From Clostridium prolinivorans (GTDB taxonomy: Bacteria > Bacillota > Clostridia > Clostridiales > Clostridiaceae), in contig NZ_RJWG01000004.1 in the NCBI RefSeq assembly GCF_004011155.1, positions 528 to 64,527 of the forward strand: DNA of 64,000 nt, written 5' to 3'. The notes beneath the pieces are model-generated. The model made no database searches. It was not told the DNA's origin and saw nothing but the letters and a program-made list of their open reading frames with translations. This document shows, in pieces, positions 7,650 through 15,234 of the stretch (position 1 is the stretch's first letter; each line of letters begins with the position of its first letter). Both the position numbers and the translations under genes were made by a program.

Positions 7650-8347
7650 AAACTGCAATTTTAACAGGTGCATCAAAAGGAATTGGTTTATCTATAACTA
7701 AAAAATTAATTTTATTAAACTATAAAGTGTATGGAATATCCCGTTCATTTAAAAATACATATTTTTCTCACGAAAATTTTATTCCATTAGAATGTGATAT
7801 TTTAGATACAGCTAAACTTATTAATACAATCAATTTTATAAAATCTAAAGAAAAAGAAATAAATCTTTTAGTAAATAATGCAGGAGTTGGATATTTCGGC
7901 CCTCATGAAACTTTAAAGGTAAAAGATATTCAAACTATGATTCGAACAAATTTAGAGGCTCCATTAATTCTTTCTAATATTCTTATTAGAGATTTAAAAA
8001 AAAGTAAAGGAAACATTATATCAATTTCTTCAGTTACTGCAAAAAAAATAAGTACACACGGGTGTGCTTATGGAGCTTCAAAAGCTGGACTTTCGCATTT
8101 TTTTGAAAGTCTTTTTGAAGAAATCAGAAAATCAGGTGTAAAAATTACAACTATACATCCAGATATTACAAAAAGCAATTTTTATGATAATCTTGATTTT
8201 ACATACGAAGATGAAAATGATACAGTTTTACTATCTGATCAAATAGCTGATGCTGTAGAATATATTTTAACAAGGGCAGATAACCTTGTAGTAAATGATA
8301 TTACTCTTCGTCCGCAAAAGAACAGAATTAAGCGAAAAAAAGTTTAA
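7646..8347 (+). CDS. Short-chain dehydrogenase/reductase, third gene of the splB operon
   Basis: A 233-aa classical SDR. The NAD(P)-binding motif TGASKGIGLS is at residues 8-17, NNAGVGYFGP at about 77-86, the catalytic serine in SISSV and the YGASKAG Tyr-Lys pair at about 146-152. The substrate is unknown. It overlaps the splB stop codon by 4 bp (ATGA), so it is co-translated. It ends 8 bp from the convergent gene at 8355 with no terminator between them. Confidence 0.85.
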   Translation: MKTAILTGASKGIGLSITKKLILLNYKVYGISRSFKNTYFSHENFIPLECDILDTAKLINTINFIKSKEKEINLLVNNAGVGYFGPHETLKVKDIQTMIRTNLEAPLILSNILIRDLKKSKGNIISISSVTAKKISTHGCAYGASKAGLSHFFESLFEEIRKSGVKITTIHPDITKSNFYDNLDFTYEDENDTVLLSDQIADAVEYILTRADNLVVNDITLRPQKNRIKRKKV

Positions 8348-8354
8348 TATTTTA

Positions 8355-8750
8355 TTATACTAAAAGTGAGCCAGTAATAGATGAGTCCCATTGTGCACTA
8401 GGAGTTTTTGGAGCAGATATACCTTGTGCTTTAAGTGAAACTTCAATAATAAGAGCTAAATAAGATAAAATTCCAGAAATAAGACCTATAGATGAACTTA
8501 TTACCTTAAGCTCATTAGCTAAAGTAGTAACACCAGGTGCAATCTGCTGCTCACTTGCTTCTTTTAATGCTGCTTCTTTAAATAGAAAATTTGTTATAAG
8601 ACCTATAGTACCTGCTACAACATAAATATCATCTCGTTTTGCTGTAGCTGTATTTAAATTATTTATTATAGAGGAAATTAAAACTAGAAAACTGGCTGCT
8701 GCTGCTATATCTTGTGAACTTAATGTTTGATTAGCTGTATCTTTTTTCAA
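8355..8750 (-). CDS. Hypothetical protein, 131 aa, hydrophobic
   Basis: I do not recognise this family. The protein is rich in Ala, Ile, Ser and Leu. It has amphipathic or weakly membrane-associated helices at about residues 14-34 (DIAAAASFLVLISSIINNL), 43-56 (VVAGTIGLITNFLF) and 84-107 (VISSSIGLISGILSYLALII). There are no cysteines. The start is TTG at 8750 after AGAGGT. It is monocistronic and convergent with the splB operon. A role in spores is possible from position only. Confidence 0.55.
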   Translation of the reverse strand: MKKDTANQTLSSQDIAAAASFLVLISSIINNLNTATAKRDDIYVVAGTIGLITNFLFKEAALKEASEQQIAPGVTTLANELKVISSSIGLISGILSYLALIIEVSLKAQGISAPKTPSAQWDSSITGSLLV

Positions 8751-8846
8751 GGTAAATACCTCTTTTTATTGCTTATATTTCATTATATTTATAAATTACT
8801 TTCTTTGTTCCATTTTTATTTATAAATCATAATTTTATTTATAAGT

Positions 8847-8973
8847 ATTAAACCATAATAAGCTATAAATTAATTCCATTATACATTATACAATTTATAG
8901 TGTTTATACTATTATGTTCATATGATATATATGGCTTAATTTTTAATAAAAATAATTTTTACAGTATAATCAT
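8847..8973 (+). repeat. Dispersed repeat, copy C
   Basis: Contains CCATAATAAGCTATAAATTA, ACAATTTATAGTGTTTATA and a tail TTTTTAATAAAAATAATTTTT followed by ATAATCA. This is the same block order as copies D and E. It lies between the hypothetical gene at 8750 and the permease gene. Confidence 0.55.
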
Positions 8974-8981
8974 TTTATTTA

Positions 8982-10346
8982 TTATAATTCTTTCTTTTTT
9001 AAATAAAAATAAATTGGAAGCCCTATTAAAGTTATAATTATACCATAAACTGCATTAAATGTATCTGTTATAAAAGTACTTATTAATATATAAAAACCAC
9101 CTAATATACCAATTAAAGGAGTAACCGGATAAAAAGGTACTTTATATGGTCTTTCTAAATTACTATGCTTTTTCCTTAATATAAAAACACCTGCTACAGA
9201 CATAATAAAAAATATCCACATTACAAAAACAACTAAATTAGTAAGCGTATCAAAAGAACCACTTAATATATATAATATTGATAATATTGATTCTAAAACA
9301 ATTATATTAGCTGGAGTTTCAAATTTTTTATTTATTCTTTTAAAAATTGTAGCAAAAGGAAAAATATTATCTTGTGACATAGCAAAAGGTATTCTAACTC
9401 CTGTCATTAAATATCCATTTAATGTTCCAAAAATAGATATAATTATTCCTATTGTTATTAAAGCTGCCCCTTTTTTGCCAAATAATATAGTAGCTGCATC
9501 AGAAGCTGCCTTAGAGGATTCTATTACACTTTTTACAGGCATTATATTTATAATAGCAACATTTACCAAAATATAAACAGTAATAATAACTAACATACCT
9601 ATTATTATAGATTTAGGCAGATCTTTTTGAGGATTTTTAAGCTCTCCAGCCATATTCCCTATTCCTGCCCATCCATCATATGCCCATAAAGTTGCTAAAA
9701 TAGCAGAACCAAATCCTGCAATACCTGTCGTTGATACCGTTGCATTTGTATTATGTACAGTTAAACTATGTGCATCTCCATTTATTAATCCAAATACAAC
9801 AATAACAAATATAGGTATAAGCTTAGCAATTGTAATAACTAACTGCATTTTACTTCCAAGCTTTGTAGATATCATATTTATACTAGCTATAAATAATAGT
9901 ACTACTATCGCTAATAATTTTTGCTGTAAAATTGTCATATCTTCTATAAAATACGTTAATTGAGTTACAAAAATTATAGCTAATGCTGCTGTAACTCCAG
10001 GTACATAAATTATTGCCTGCATCCATCCAAATAAAAAAGCCCACTTTTCACCATATAATTCTTTAATATATACAAAGATTCCACCTGTTTTAGGAATTGC
10101 TGCTGCAACTTCTGCAACAGTTAAAGCAGAAGCCATTGTTATTAATCCTCCCACAATCCAAGCTAGTATTCCAAGTGCTGGAGAACCTGCACTTTTAAAT
10201 ACTGAGGAGGCTTTAAAAAATATTCCAGAGCCTATTACTACTCCTATTACTACAGTAATAGCTTCAGATAATCCTATTTCTTTTTTTAGTTCTTTATTTA
10301 TTATGTCATCTCCATTTTGTAACTTTTGTACTTCCATTAACTCCAT
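8982..10346 (-). CDS. APC-family amino acid permease
   Basis: A 454-aa membrane protein with about 12 helices. The first helix has VVIGVVIGSGIFFKASSVF (about residues 32-50), the unwound substrate-binding helix of LeuT-fold amino acid transporters. FGSAILATLWAYDGWAGIGNMAGELKNP-type helix 6 lies at about residue 210. It most resembles the SteT/LAT-type serine-threonine or general amino acid exchangers. The start could be ATG 10346 or ATG 10337; the latter is better spaced from GGAGAG. The gene lies 22 bp downstream of mnmM, so they may share a transcript. Confidence 0.85.
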   Translation of the reverse strand: MELMEVQKLQNGDDIINKELKKEIGLSEAITVVIGVVIGSGIFFKASSVFKSAGSPALGILAWIVGGLITMASALTVAEVAAAIPKTGGIFVYIKELYGEKWAFLFGWMQAIIYVPGVTAALAIIFVTQLTYFIEDMTILQQKLLAIVVLLFIASINMISTKLGSKMQLVITIAKLIPIFVIVVFGLINGDAHSLTVHNTNATVSTTGIAGFGSAILATLWAYDGWAGIGNMAGELKNPQKDLPKSIIIGMLVIITVYILVNVAIINIMPVKSVIESSKAASDAATILFGKKGAALITIGIIISIFGTLNGYLMTGVRIPFAMSQDNIFPFATIFKRINKKFETPANIIVLESILSILYILSGSFDTLTNLVVFVMWIFFIMSVAGVFILRKKHSNLERPYKVPFYPVTPLIGILGGFYILISTFITDTFNAVYGIIITLIGLPIYFYLKKKEL

Positions 10347-10368
10347 CTCTCCAATTCAATACATTTTA

Positions 10369-10941
10369 TTAATTGCATATTTTTTCTATACATATAAGTT
10401 CCGGTGGATTATTAATTTGATTAGTAAAAGAAATATTAACCACTGTATATTCTTTTTGATTTAAATTTAATGTAAATTCATCTAAAGCCTTTTTTTCCTC
10501 CATTCCATTTTCATGTCCTTTATATACAACAAGCAATATTATACCATTTAATTCAAGTAAATTTAAACTCTTTTTTAATGCTTTAATTGTAGTTTCTTTT
10601 TTAGTAGTTATTTCATGATTTCCTTTAGGAAGATATCCTAAATTAAATATAATAAGTTTAACTTTTTCTTTTATATATTTATCAATATTTTCATGACCAT
10701 CAAGTATTAATTTTGCTCTATTAAATAAATTTAATTCTTTAAGTTTATTGGTAGTATTAATAACAGCACTTTCTTGAATATCAAATGCATAGACCATACC
10801 ATTTTCTCCAACTAAACTGCATAAAAACGCAGTATCATTTCCATTTCCCATGGTGCAATCTATTGCTTTATCTCCTTTTTGTAATTTTAATTTACATATT
10901 CTTTTTGATATTTCTACTGCATTTGTAAAAAATTTATCCAT
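10369..10941 (-). CDS. mnmM: tRNA methyltransferase MnmM (YtqB family)
   Basis: A 190-aa class I SAM-dependent methyltransferase. The SAM-binding loop is AIDCTMGNGNDTAFL (about residues 23-37), and the NLGYLPKG motif (about 100-107) replaces the usual NPP-type motif. The family, formerly annotated as rRNA methylase YtqB, converts 5-aminomethyl-2-thiouridine to 5-methylaminomethyl-2-thiouridine at the wobble position in Gram-positive bacteria. The ATG follows AGAGAGG. It is the upstream neighbour of the amino acid permease. Confidence 0.85.
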   Translation of the reverse strand: MDKFFTNAVEISKRICKLKLQKGDKAIDCTMGNGNDTAFLCSLVGENGMVYAFDIQESAVINTTNKLKELNLFNRAKLILDGHENIDKYIKEKVKLIIFNLGYLPKGNHEITTKKETTIKALKKSLNLLELNGIILLVVYKGHENGMEEKKALDEFTLNLNQKEYTVVNISFTNQINNPPELICIEKICN

Positions 10942-11020
10942 TATTTTGCCTCTCTTTAAATGATTATTTTAAATTGCTCTAACAAAAATTAAATTTTAAA
11001 ATAAATTAAAATTAATATTA

Positions 11021-11395
11021 TTATTTTAAAGGTGAAGCACATTTAGGACAATATTGAAAATTTTCTTGAGTTTCAAATCCACAATTAGGACATCTCTTTA
11101 CAAAATTAACTGTTCCATTTTTAATTAAATGTAAATCTTGATCTTTTAAAAATATATTTTCTCCACTTTCAATTCTTTTCCCAATTTCTTCATCAATTGA
11201 ATAAATACTACCACAGCAACTACTTACAGCATAATATTTTTTATTCCATTTTAAAATTGGAATAAAAAACAAATTTAAATATTCATATCTCATAATTATT
11301 TCATAATGACCGTATTTACCACAATTAGGACAAATAATTGTTTGATTAAAATCTAACTTTTTTTCTTTTGAAGATATTCCTCCTATAAAAATCAT
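11021..11395 (-). CDS. Zinc-ribbon protein, 124 aa
   Basis: Two pairs of CxxC motifs flank the protein: CPNCGKYGH at about residues 22-30 and CPNCGFETQENFQYCPKC at about 102-119. A further CC pair lies in SSCCGS. The middle FFIPILKWNKKYYAVSSCC resembles the domain found in many small clostridial zinc-ribbon proteins next to membrane proteins. Function is unknown. It is directly downstream of the membrane-anchored zinc-ribbon protein (31-bp gap), so the two probably act together. Confidence 0.65.
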   Translation of the reverse strand: MIFIGGISSKEKKLDFNQTIICPNCGKYGHYEIIMRYEYLNLFFIPILKWNKKYYAVSSCCGSIYSIDEEIGKRIESGENIFLKDQDLHLIKNGTVNFVKRCPNCGFETQENFQYCPKCASPLK

Positions 11396-11426
11396 ATAAT
11401 CAGCTCCATTTTATATAATTTTATAT

Positions 11427-12968
11427 TTAAGATATATACATTTTGTAATTTGGAGAATCTTCCCCAATTATTCTATCTAATTTCCAATAATATCCTTTTG
11501 AATTATCATATACTAAATAATAAAAAGCTATTAAATTAATAGTTTTTAAATCTTTCCCATCATTATAAGCAATGCTTCCATATACATATTTTATATTTCT
11601 TAATCCTTTAGGAGAAGATATTTTATTAGTTTTAAAAGTTTTTGATTCTTCAGTTGTTATTTTGTGTTTATTGTAATACCAAAAAAATAAATTATTTCCT
11701 TCTATCTCTGCCCCTTCAATAGTAGATGTTACAAAATCTTTTGATATTTCATTTACATTAATACTATCAACTGTAGTTTTAGATTTTTTTAACAACTCTA
11801 TATTATTAAAATATAACTTAAATACATAATCTGTTGATAATACTGATTTTAATTCTCCTGATAAATTCTGCCTTTTTGCAGTAACATTAAGATTTTGATT
11901 CTGTGGATTAAAATCTTTATTCTCTATATTAATACTTTTTGTAAATGTATCATTTATATAAAATCCCTTCCCGCCAAATATATCAGGATGAGTTACCATC
12001 TGATTTTGTGTATCTTTTTTTATAATTTCAATAATTTTATCTTCAGAAAAAGATGGTGATAAAACTAATTTAAAATCTTCATCGCTATTTTTTTCAATAG
12101 AAACAATTTTCCATAATTCATCTTCAAAAATTAGATTAACCTTTATCTTACCTGAAGATGAAATAATACCACTATCTATATTTGTATCTACTAAAACTTC
12201 TTCTTTAAAATTATTAAAATCTGGTTTTCTTGAAATTATCTCTAATTTTTTAACATCATTATCACTTAATGATTTTGAAATATTGAATATAAGAATATTA
12301 GTTTTTTTCACTTCATTTAAAATCTGATTTTCATCCATTCCTACTAAAGGTTTTACAACAGTATTTCCATACAATTGTACTTTATCATTTATCTTCCATA
12401 CATTATTCCCAGTATATACATATTGTAATAATAATAAAGTATTTACTTCAATAATTCCATTGTTTAATGTAATTTCAACTTTTATATCATCTTTTTCTTT
12501 CTTTTTAGTATTTCTTTCTTTTATGCTAAGACTTTTAATATATCCTTCTTTAATGTCAAATTTTGTTCCTTTAGGAAGTGTTATTGTTTTATTTATTATA
12601 TCTTCTTTTATTTTACCTTCATCTACAGGTCTTCCTACAAGAAATATGTATCCAAATCCTCCTATAGATATAAGAAAAAATATAGTTAATATAGTTATTA
12701 TTACTTTTGATTTCTTTAACAACTTAAATTTTTTTTCTTTTTTATATTTATTTATTTGCTTATCTGTTATAACAGGCATAGGTAAAGTATCATATTTGTT
12801 TTTATTATTTATATCATAAACTGTTTCTTTTTTTTCTTCATTATTATAATTTTCTTTAATTTGTTCACCATTAGATTCAATAGTTTCTTCTATGTTTGTT
12901 CCACAGTATGGACAATATTTTAATCCATCAATAATTTCAAATTCATTTTTACATATATTACAAATCAT
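11427..12968 (-). CDS. Membrane-anchored zinc-ribbon protein with large extracytoplasmic part
   Basis: A 513-aa protein. The N-terminus is a cytoplasmic zinc ribbon with CNICKNEFEIIDGLKYCPYC at residues 3-22. It is followed by a charged linker and one transmembrane helix at about 89-111 (ITILTIFFLISIGGFGYIFLV). The remaining ~400 residues are probably outside the cell. They contain repeated strands ending in WKI/WKLD motifs, such as ELWKIVSIEK and YYWKLDRIIG, suggesting repeated small alpha/beta domains. ATG 12968 is better spaced from GGAGG than the TTG at 12971. Function is unknown; envelope sensing is a guess. Confidence 0.65.
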   Translation of the reverse strand: MICNICKNEFEIIDGLKYCPYCGTNIEETIESNGEQIKENYNNEEKKETVYDINNKNKYDTLPMPVITDKQINKYKKEKKFKLLKKSKVIITILTIFFLISIGGFGYIFLVGRPVDEGKIKEDIINKTITLPKGTKFDIKEGYIKSLSIKERNTKKKEKDDIKVEITLNNGIIEVNTLLLLQYVYTGNNVWKINDKVQLYGNTVVKPLVGMDENQILNEVKKTNILIFNISKSLSDNDVKKLEIISRKPDFNNFKEEVLVDTNIDSGIISSSGKIKVNLIFEDELWKIVSIEKNSDEDFKLVLSPSFSEDKIIEIIKKDTQNQMVTHPDIFGGKGFYINDTFTKSINIENKDFNPQNQNLNVTAKRQNLSGELKSVLSTDYVFKLYFNNIELLKKSKTTVDSINVNEISKDFVTSTIEGAEIEGNNLFFWYYNKHKITTEESKTFKTNKISSPKGLRNIKYVYGSIAYNDGKDLKTINLIAFYYLVYDNSKGYYWKLDRIIGEDSPNYKMYIS

Positions 12969-13064
12969 CAATGTCCTCCAAAAAATTTATCTAAATATAT
13001 GTTTTAAAGTCAATATTATAAGAACATTGTAACATATTATCTACTATCTTGAGAATAATTAAAT

Positions 13065-14129
13065 TTATAACCATTTTTTATTTTTAAAATATTTTATCAT
13101 TGTTATAATAATAATAATAGTTACTACCCAGAATGCTGGATAAGCCCAAACAAAATTAAGTTCAGGAAAATATTTAAAGTTCATGCCGTAAATCCCCGCT
13201 AAAAAAGTTAAAGGAATAAAAATACTTGAAAATATAGTTAATATTTTCATAACTTCATTAGTTTTATTACTTATACTTGATAAATACGTATCAAGCATTC
13301 CAGAAAATATATCTCTATAAGATTCTATAATATCAACAATTTGTATTATATGATCATGTACATCTCTTAAATATACTTTGGTATTTTCTTTTATAAGAAT
13401 AGAATCTGTTCTAGTTAAGTTACCAACAACTTCTCTTAATGGCCATATAGAATTACTTAAATATATCATTTCTCTTTTTAAATCATATATATTATGAAGT
13501 ACTTCTTTTTTAGGATTTTCCATAAGCTGTATTTCAATCTTTTCAGAATAATCACCAATTTCTTCTAATATAAAAAAATAGCTATCAACAATAGAATCAA
13601 TAAGAGAATAAAGTAAGTAATCTACACCTTGCTTTCTTATATTCCCTTTAGCAGTTTTTATTCTTTCTCTTACTTCATCAAACACATCTCCTTCAAATTC
13701 TTGAAAAGAAAAAATATAATTATCTATAAGTACAAAGCTTACTTGCTCAGTTACAATTTCCCTTATATGTTCATTGTAATAAACCATTTTAATTATGACT
13801 AAAATATAATTTTCATAATCATCTATCTTAGGTCTTTGACTAACATTTACTATATCCTCAAGCATTAAAGGATGAAGACTAAATTTAGTTCCTATTTCCT
13901 GTATAATACTTACATCGTGAAGTCCTTCAATATTTACCCATTTTATATATTCTTTATTGTTATCATCAAAACATTCCTTAATATCATTTAAATCTATTTT
14001 TTCATAAAAATCTTTATTGTATTTAATCATTGTAAGTTTAATTTCATCTGTTTTATATTCCCCATTGTATACTAATGTACCTGGAGATTCTCCAATTTTT
14101 TTAAAAGATTTTTTTATAAATTTACTCAC
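13065..14129 (-). CDS. corA: CorA-family magnesium/cobalt transporter
   Basis: A 354-aa protein with a large cytoplasmic N-terminal domain and two C-terminal helices. The hallmark YGMNF (GMN) motif follows the pore helix IFSSIFIPLTFLAGI near the C-terminus. The family forms pentamers that conduct Mg2+. The GTG at 14138 lies inside the ribosome binding site AGGTGAT, so the GTG at 14129 (VSKFIKK) is the better start. It is monocistronic. Confidence 0.88.
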   Translation of the reverse strand: MSKFIKKSFKKIGESPGTLVYNGEYKTDEIKLTMIKYNKDFYEKIDLNDIKECFDDNNKEYIKWVNIEGLHDVSIIQEIGTKFSLHPLMLEDIVNVSQRPKIDDYENYILVIIKMVYYNEHIREIVTEQVSFVLIDNYIFSFQEFEGDVFDEVRERIKTAKGNIRKQGVDYLLYSLIDSIVDSYFFILEEIGDYSEKIEIQLMENPKKEVLHNIYDLKREMIYLSNSIWPLREVVGNLTRTDSILIKENTKVYLRDVHDHIIQIVDIIESYRDIFSGMLDTYLSSISNKTNEVMKILTIFSSIFIPLTFLAGIYGMNFKYFPELNFVWAYPAFWVVTIIIIITMIKYFKNKKWL

Positions 14130-14235
14130 TATTATCACCTGCTTTTATAAATATATAAAAATTATATACCTAAACTCCATTATTCATAAATTATTTTTTA
14201 TTATATTATTTAATTTAATTATAAAAAAAATTTTA

Positions 14236-14267
14236 AAGCCGTACCTTATAAAATGGTACGGCTTTAA
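14236..14267 (-). terminator. Rho-independent terminator after the DUF3892 gene
   Basis: Arms AAAGCCGTACC and GGTACGGCTTT form an 11-bp GC-containing stem. On the minus strand it is followed by AAAATTTTTTTT. It starts a few bases after the stop codon of the 76-aa gene. Confidence 0.85.
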
Positions 14268-14272
14268 GTTTA

Positions 14273-14503
14273 TTAAAATATAGGAAGATTATCTAAATTA
14301 TCTCCTTCTTTATCGTTTGGATTACTTCTTAAATATTCTCTTCCATTTTTAGATTTTCCAACATTTACCCCTTCAATTAAACCATCTTTAGCCATTGTTA
14401 TAGCCTCATTTATAGAATATACATTACCATTTTCAAGCATTACATCTGTTATATCGCCTTCAGGATTTTTCTTAATCTTTTGTATTCTTAATTTATTATC
14501 CAT
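14273..14503 (-). CDS. DUF3892-type small protein
   Basis: A 76-aa soluble protein matching the DUF3892 pattern: IQKIKKNPEGDITDVMLENG near the start, then a central YSINEAITMAKDGLIEGV and GREYLRSNPN near the end. The family is common in Firmicutes and has no established function. It has a strong GAGGGG ribosome binding site and its own terminator, and the gene behaves as a separate transcription unit. Confidence 0.75.
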   Translation of the reverse strand: MDNKLRIQKIKKNPEGDITDVMLENGNVYSINEAITMAKDGLIEGVNVGKSKNGREYLRSNPNDKEGDNLDNLPIF

Positions 14504-14584
14504 ATTTTATCCCCTCTTTTTTATATTTTTGATTTTATAGTATTATTTGCTATATTATCTTTTTTATACTATTAATAAAATGTA

Positions 14585-15133
14585 TTAGCAATTTTTTACT
14601 ATAATTTCTTCCCCATTTCTTATATCTATAAATTTTACTTTACCATTTTCATATAAAGCTATAGATGGTATATCATCTCCCTTAGGAACAGATATACTTC
14701 CCGGATTTATATATATAGTTTTACCATCTATGTCTAACTCTCTTATATGGGTATGTCCGCTTATTATAACATCTGCTTTATAGTTATTAGCTATTTCTTT
14801 AAGTCTTATTTTATCAGTATTATGTCCGTGAGTAACTATAAAACGAACATTATCTTTTTCAAAAAATATATATTCTGAGATAATTGTTGATTTAAGTACC
14901 ATTAAATCAACATCAGCATCACAATTCCCACGTGCAAAAAGAATTGGAATAGAATTTTTTTCAATTTCTTCAATAAGCTTTTGAGGATTATAACCTTCTA
15001 AAATTGGATTTCTTGGTCCATGATAAAGTATGTCTCCTGCACAAAGTATCATTTCACAATCCTTAAAAAAAGAAAGAGCTTTATTAAATTTTTCAGGATA
15101 TCCATGTATATCACTTAATATTCCTATTTTCAT
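14585..15133 (-). CDS. yfcE: Metallophosphoesterase, YfcE/MJ0936-type phosphodiesterase
   Basis: A 182-aa calcineurin-like phosphoesterase with all metal-binding motifs: SDIHG (residues 7-11), GDILYHGPR (about 33-41), RGNCDAD (about 69-75), THGH (about 105-108) and SGHTHIRE (about 126-133). Members hydrolyse phosphodiesters in vitro with Mn2+; the physiological substrate is uncertain. The ATG is preceded by GGGAGG. It lies downstream of the PTS gene but after a terminator, so it is probably transcribed separately. Confidence 0.85.
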   Translation of the reverse strand: MKIGILSDIHGYPEKFNKALSFFKDCEMILCAGDILYHGPRNPILEGYNPQKLIEEIEKNSIPILFARGNCDADVDLMVLKSTIISEYIFFEKDNVRFIVTHGHNTDKIRLKEIANNYKADVIISGHTHIRELDIDGKTIYINPGSISVPKGDDIPSIALYENGKVKFIDIRNGEEIIVKNC

Positions 15134-15192
15134 ATATTATTACCTCCCTTAATTTATCTTTAAAATATATTCTACTATTATTTTAATAAAAA

Positions 15193-15230
15193 ACAAAGCC
15201 AGATTTAAATTTTTATAAATCTGGCTTTGT
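15193..15230 (-). terminator. Rho-independent terminator after ptsG
   Basis: Arms ACAAAGCCAGATTTA and TAAATCTGGCTTTGT form a 15-bp stem directly after the ptsG stop codon. It is followed on the minus strand by TTTTTTATT. Confidence 0.88.
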
Positions 15231-15234
15231 TTTT

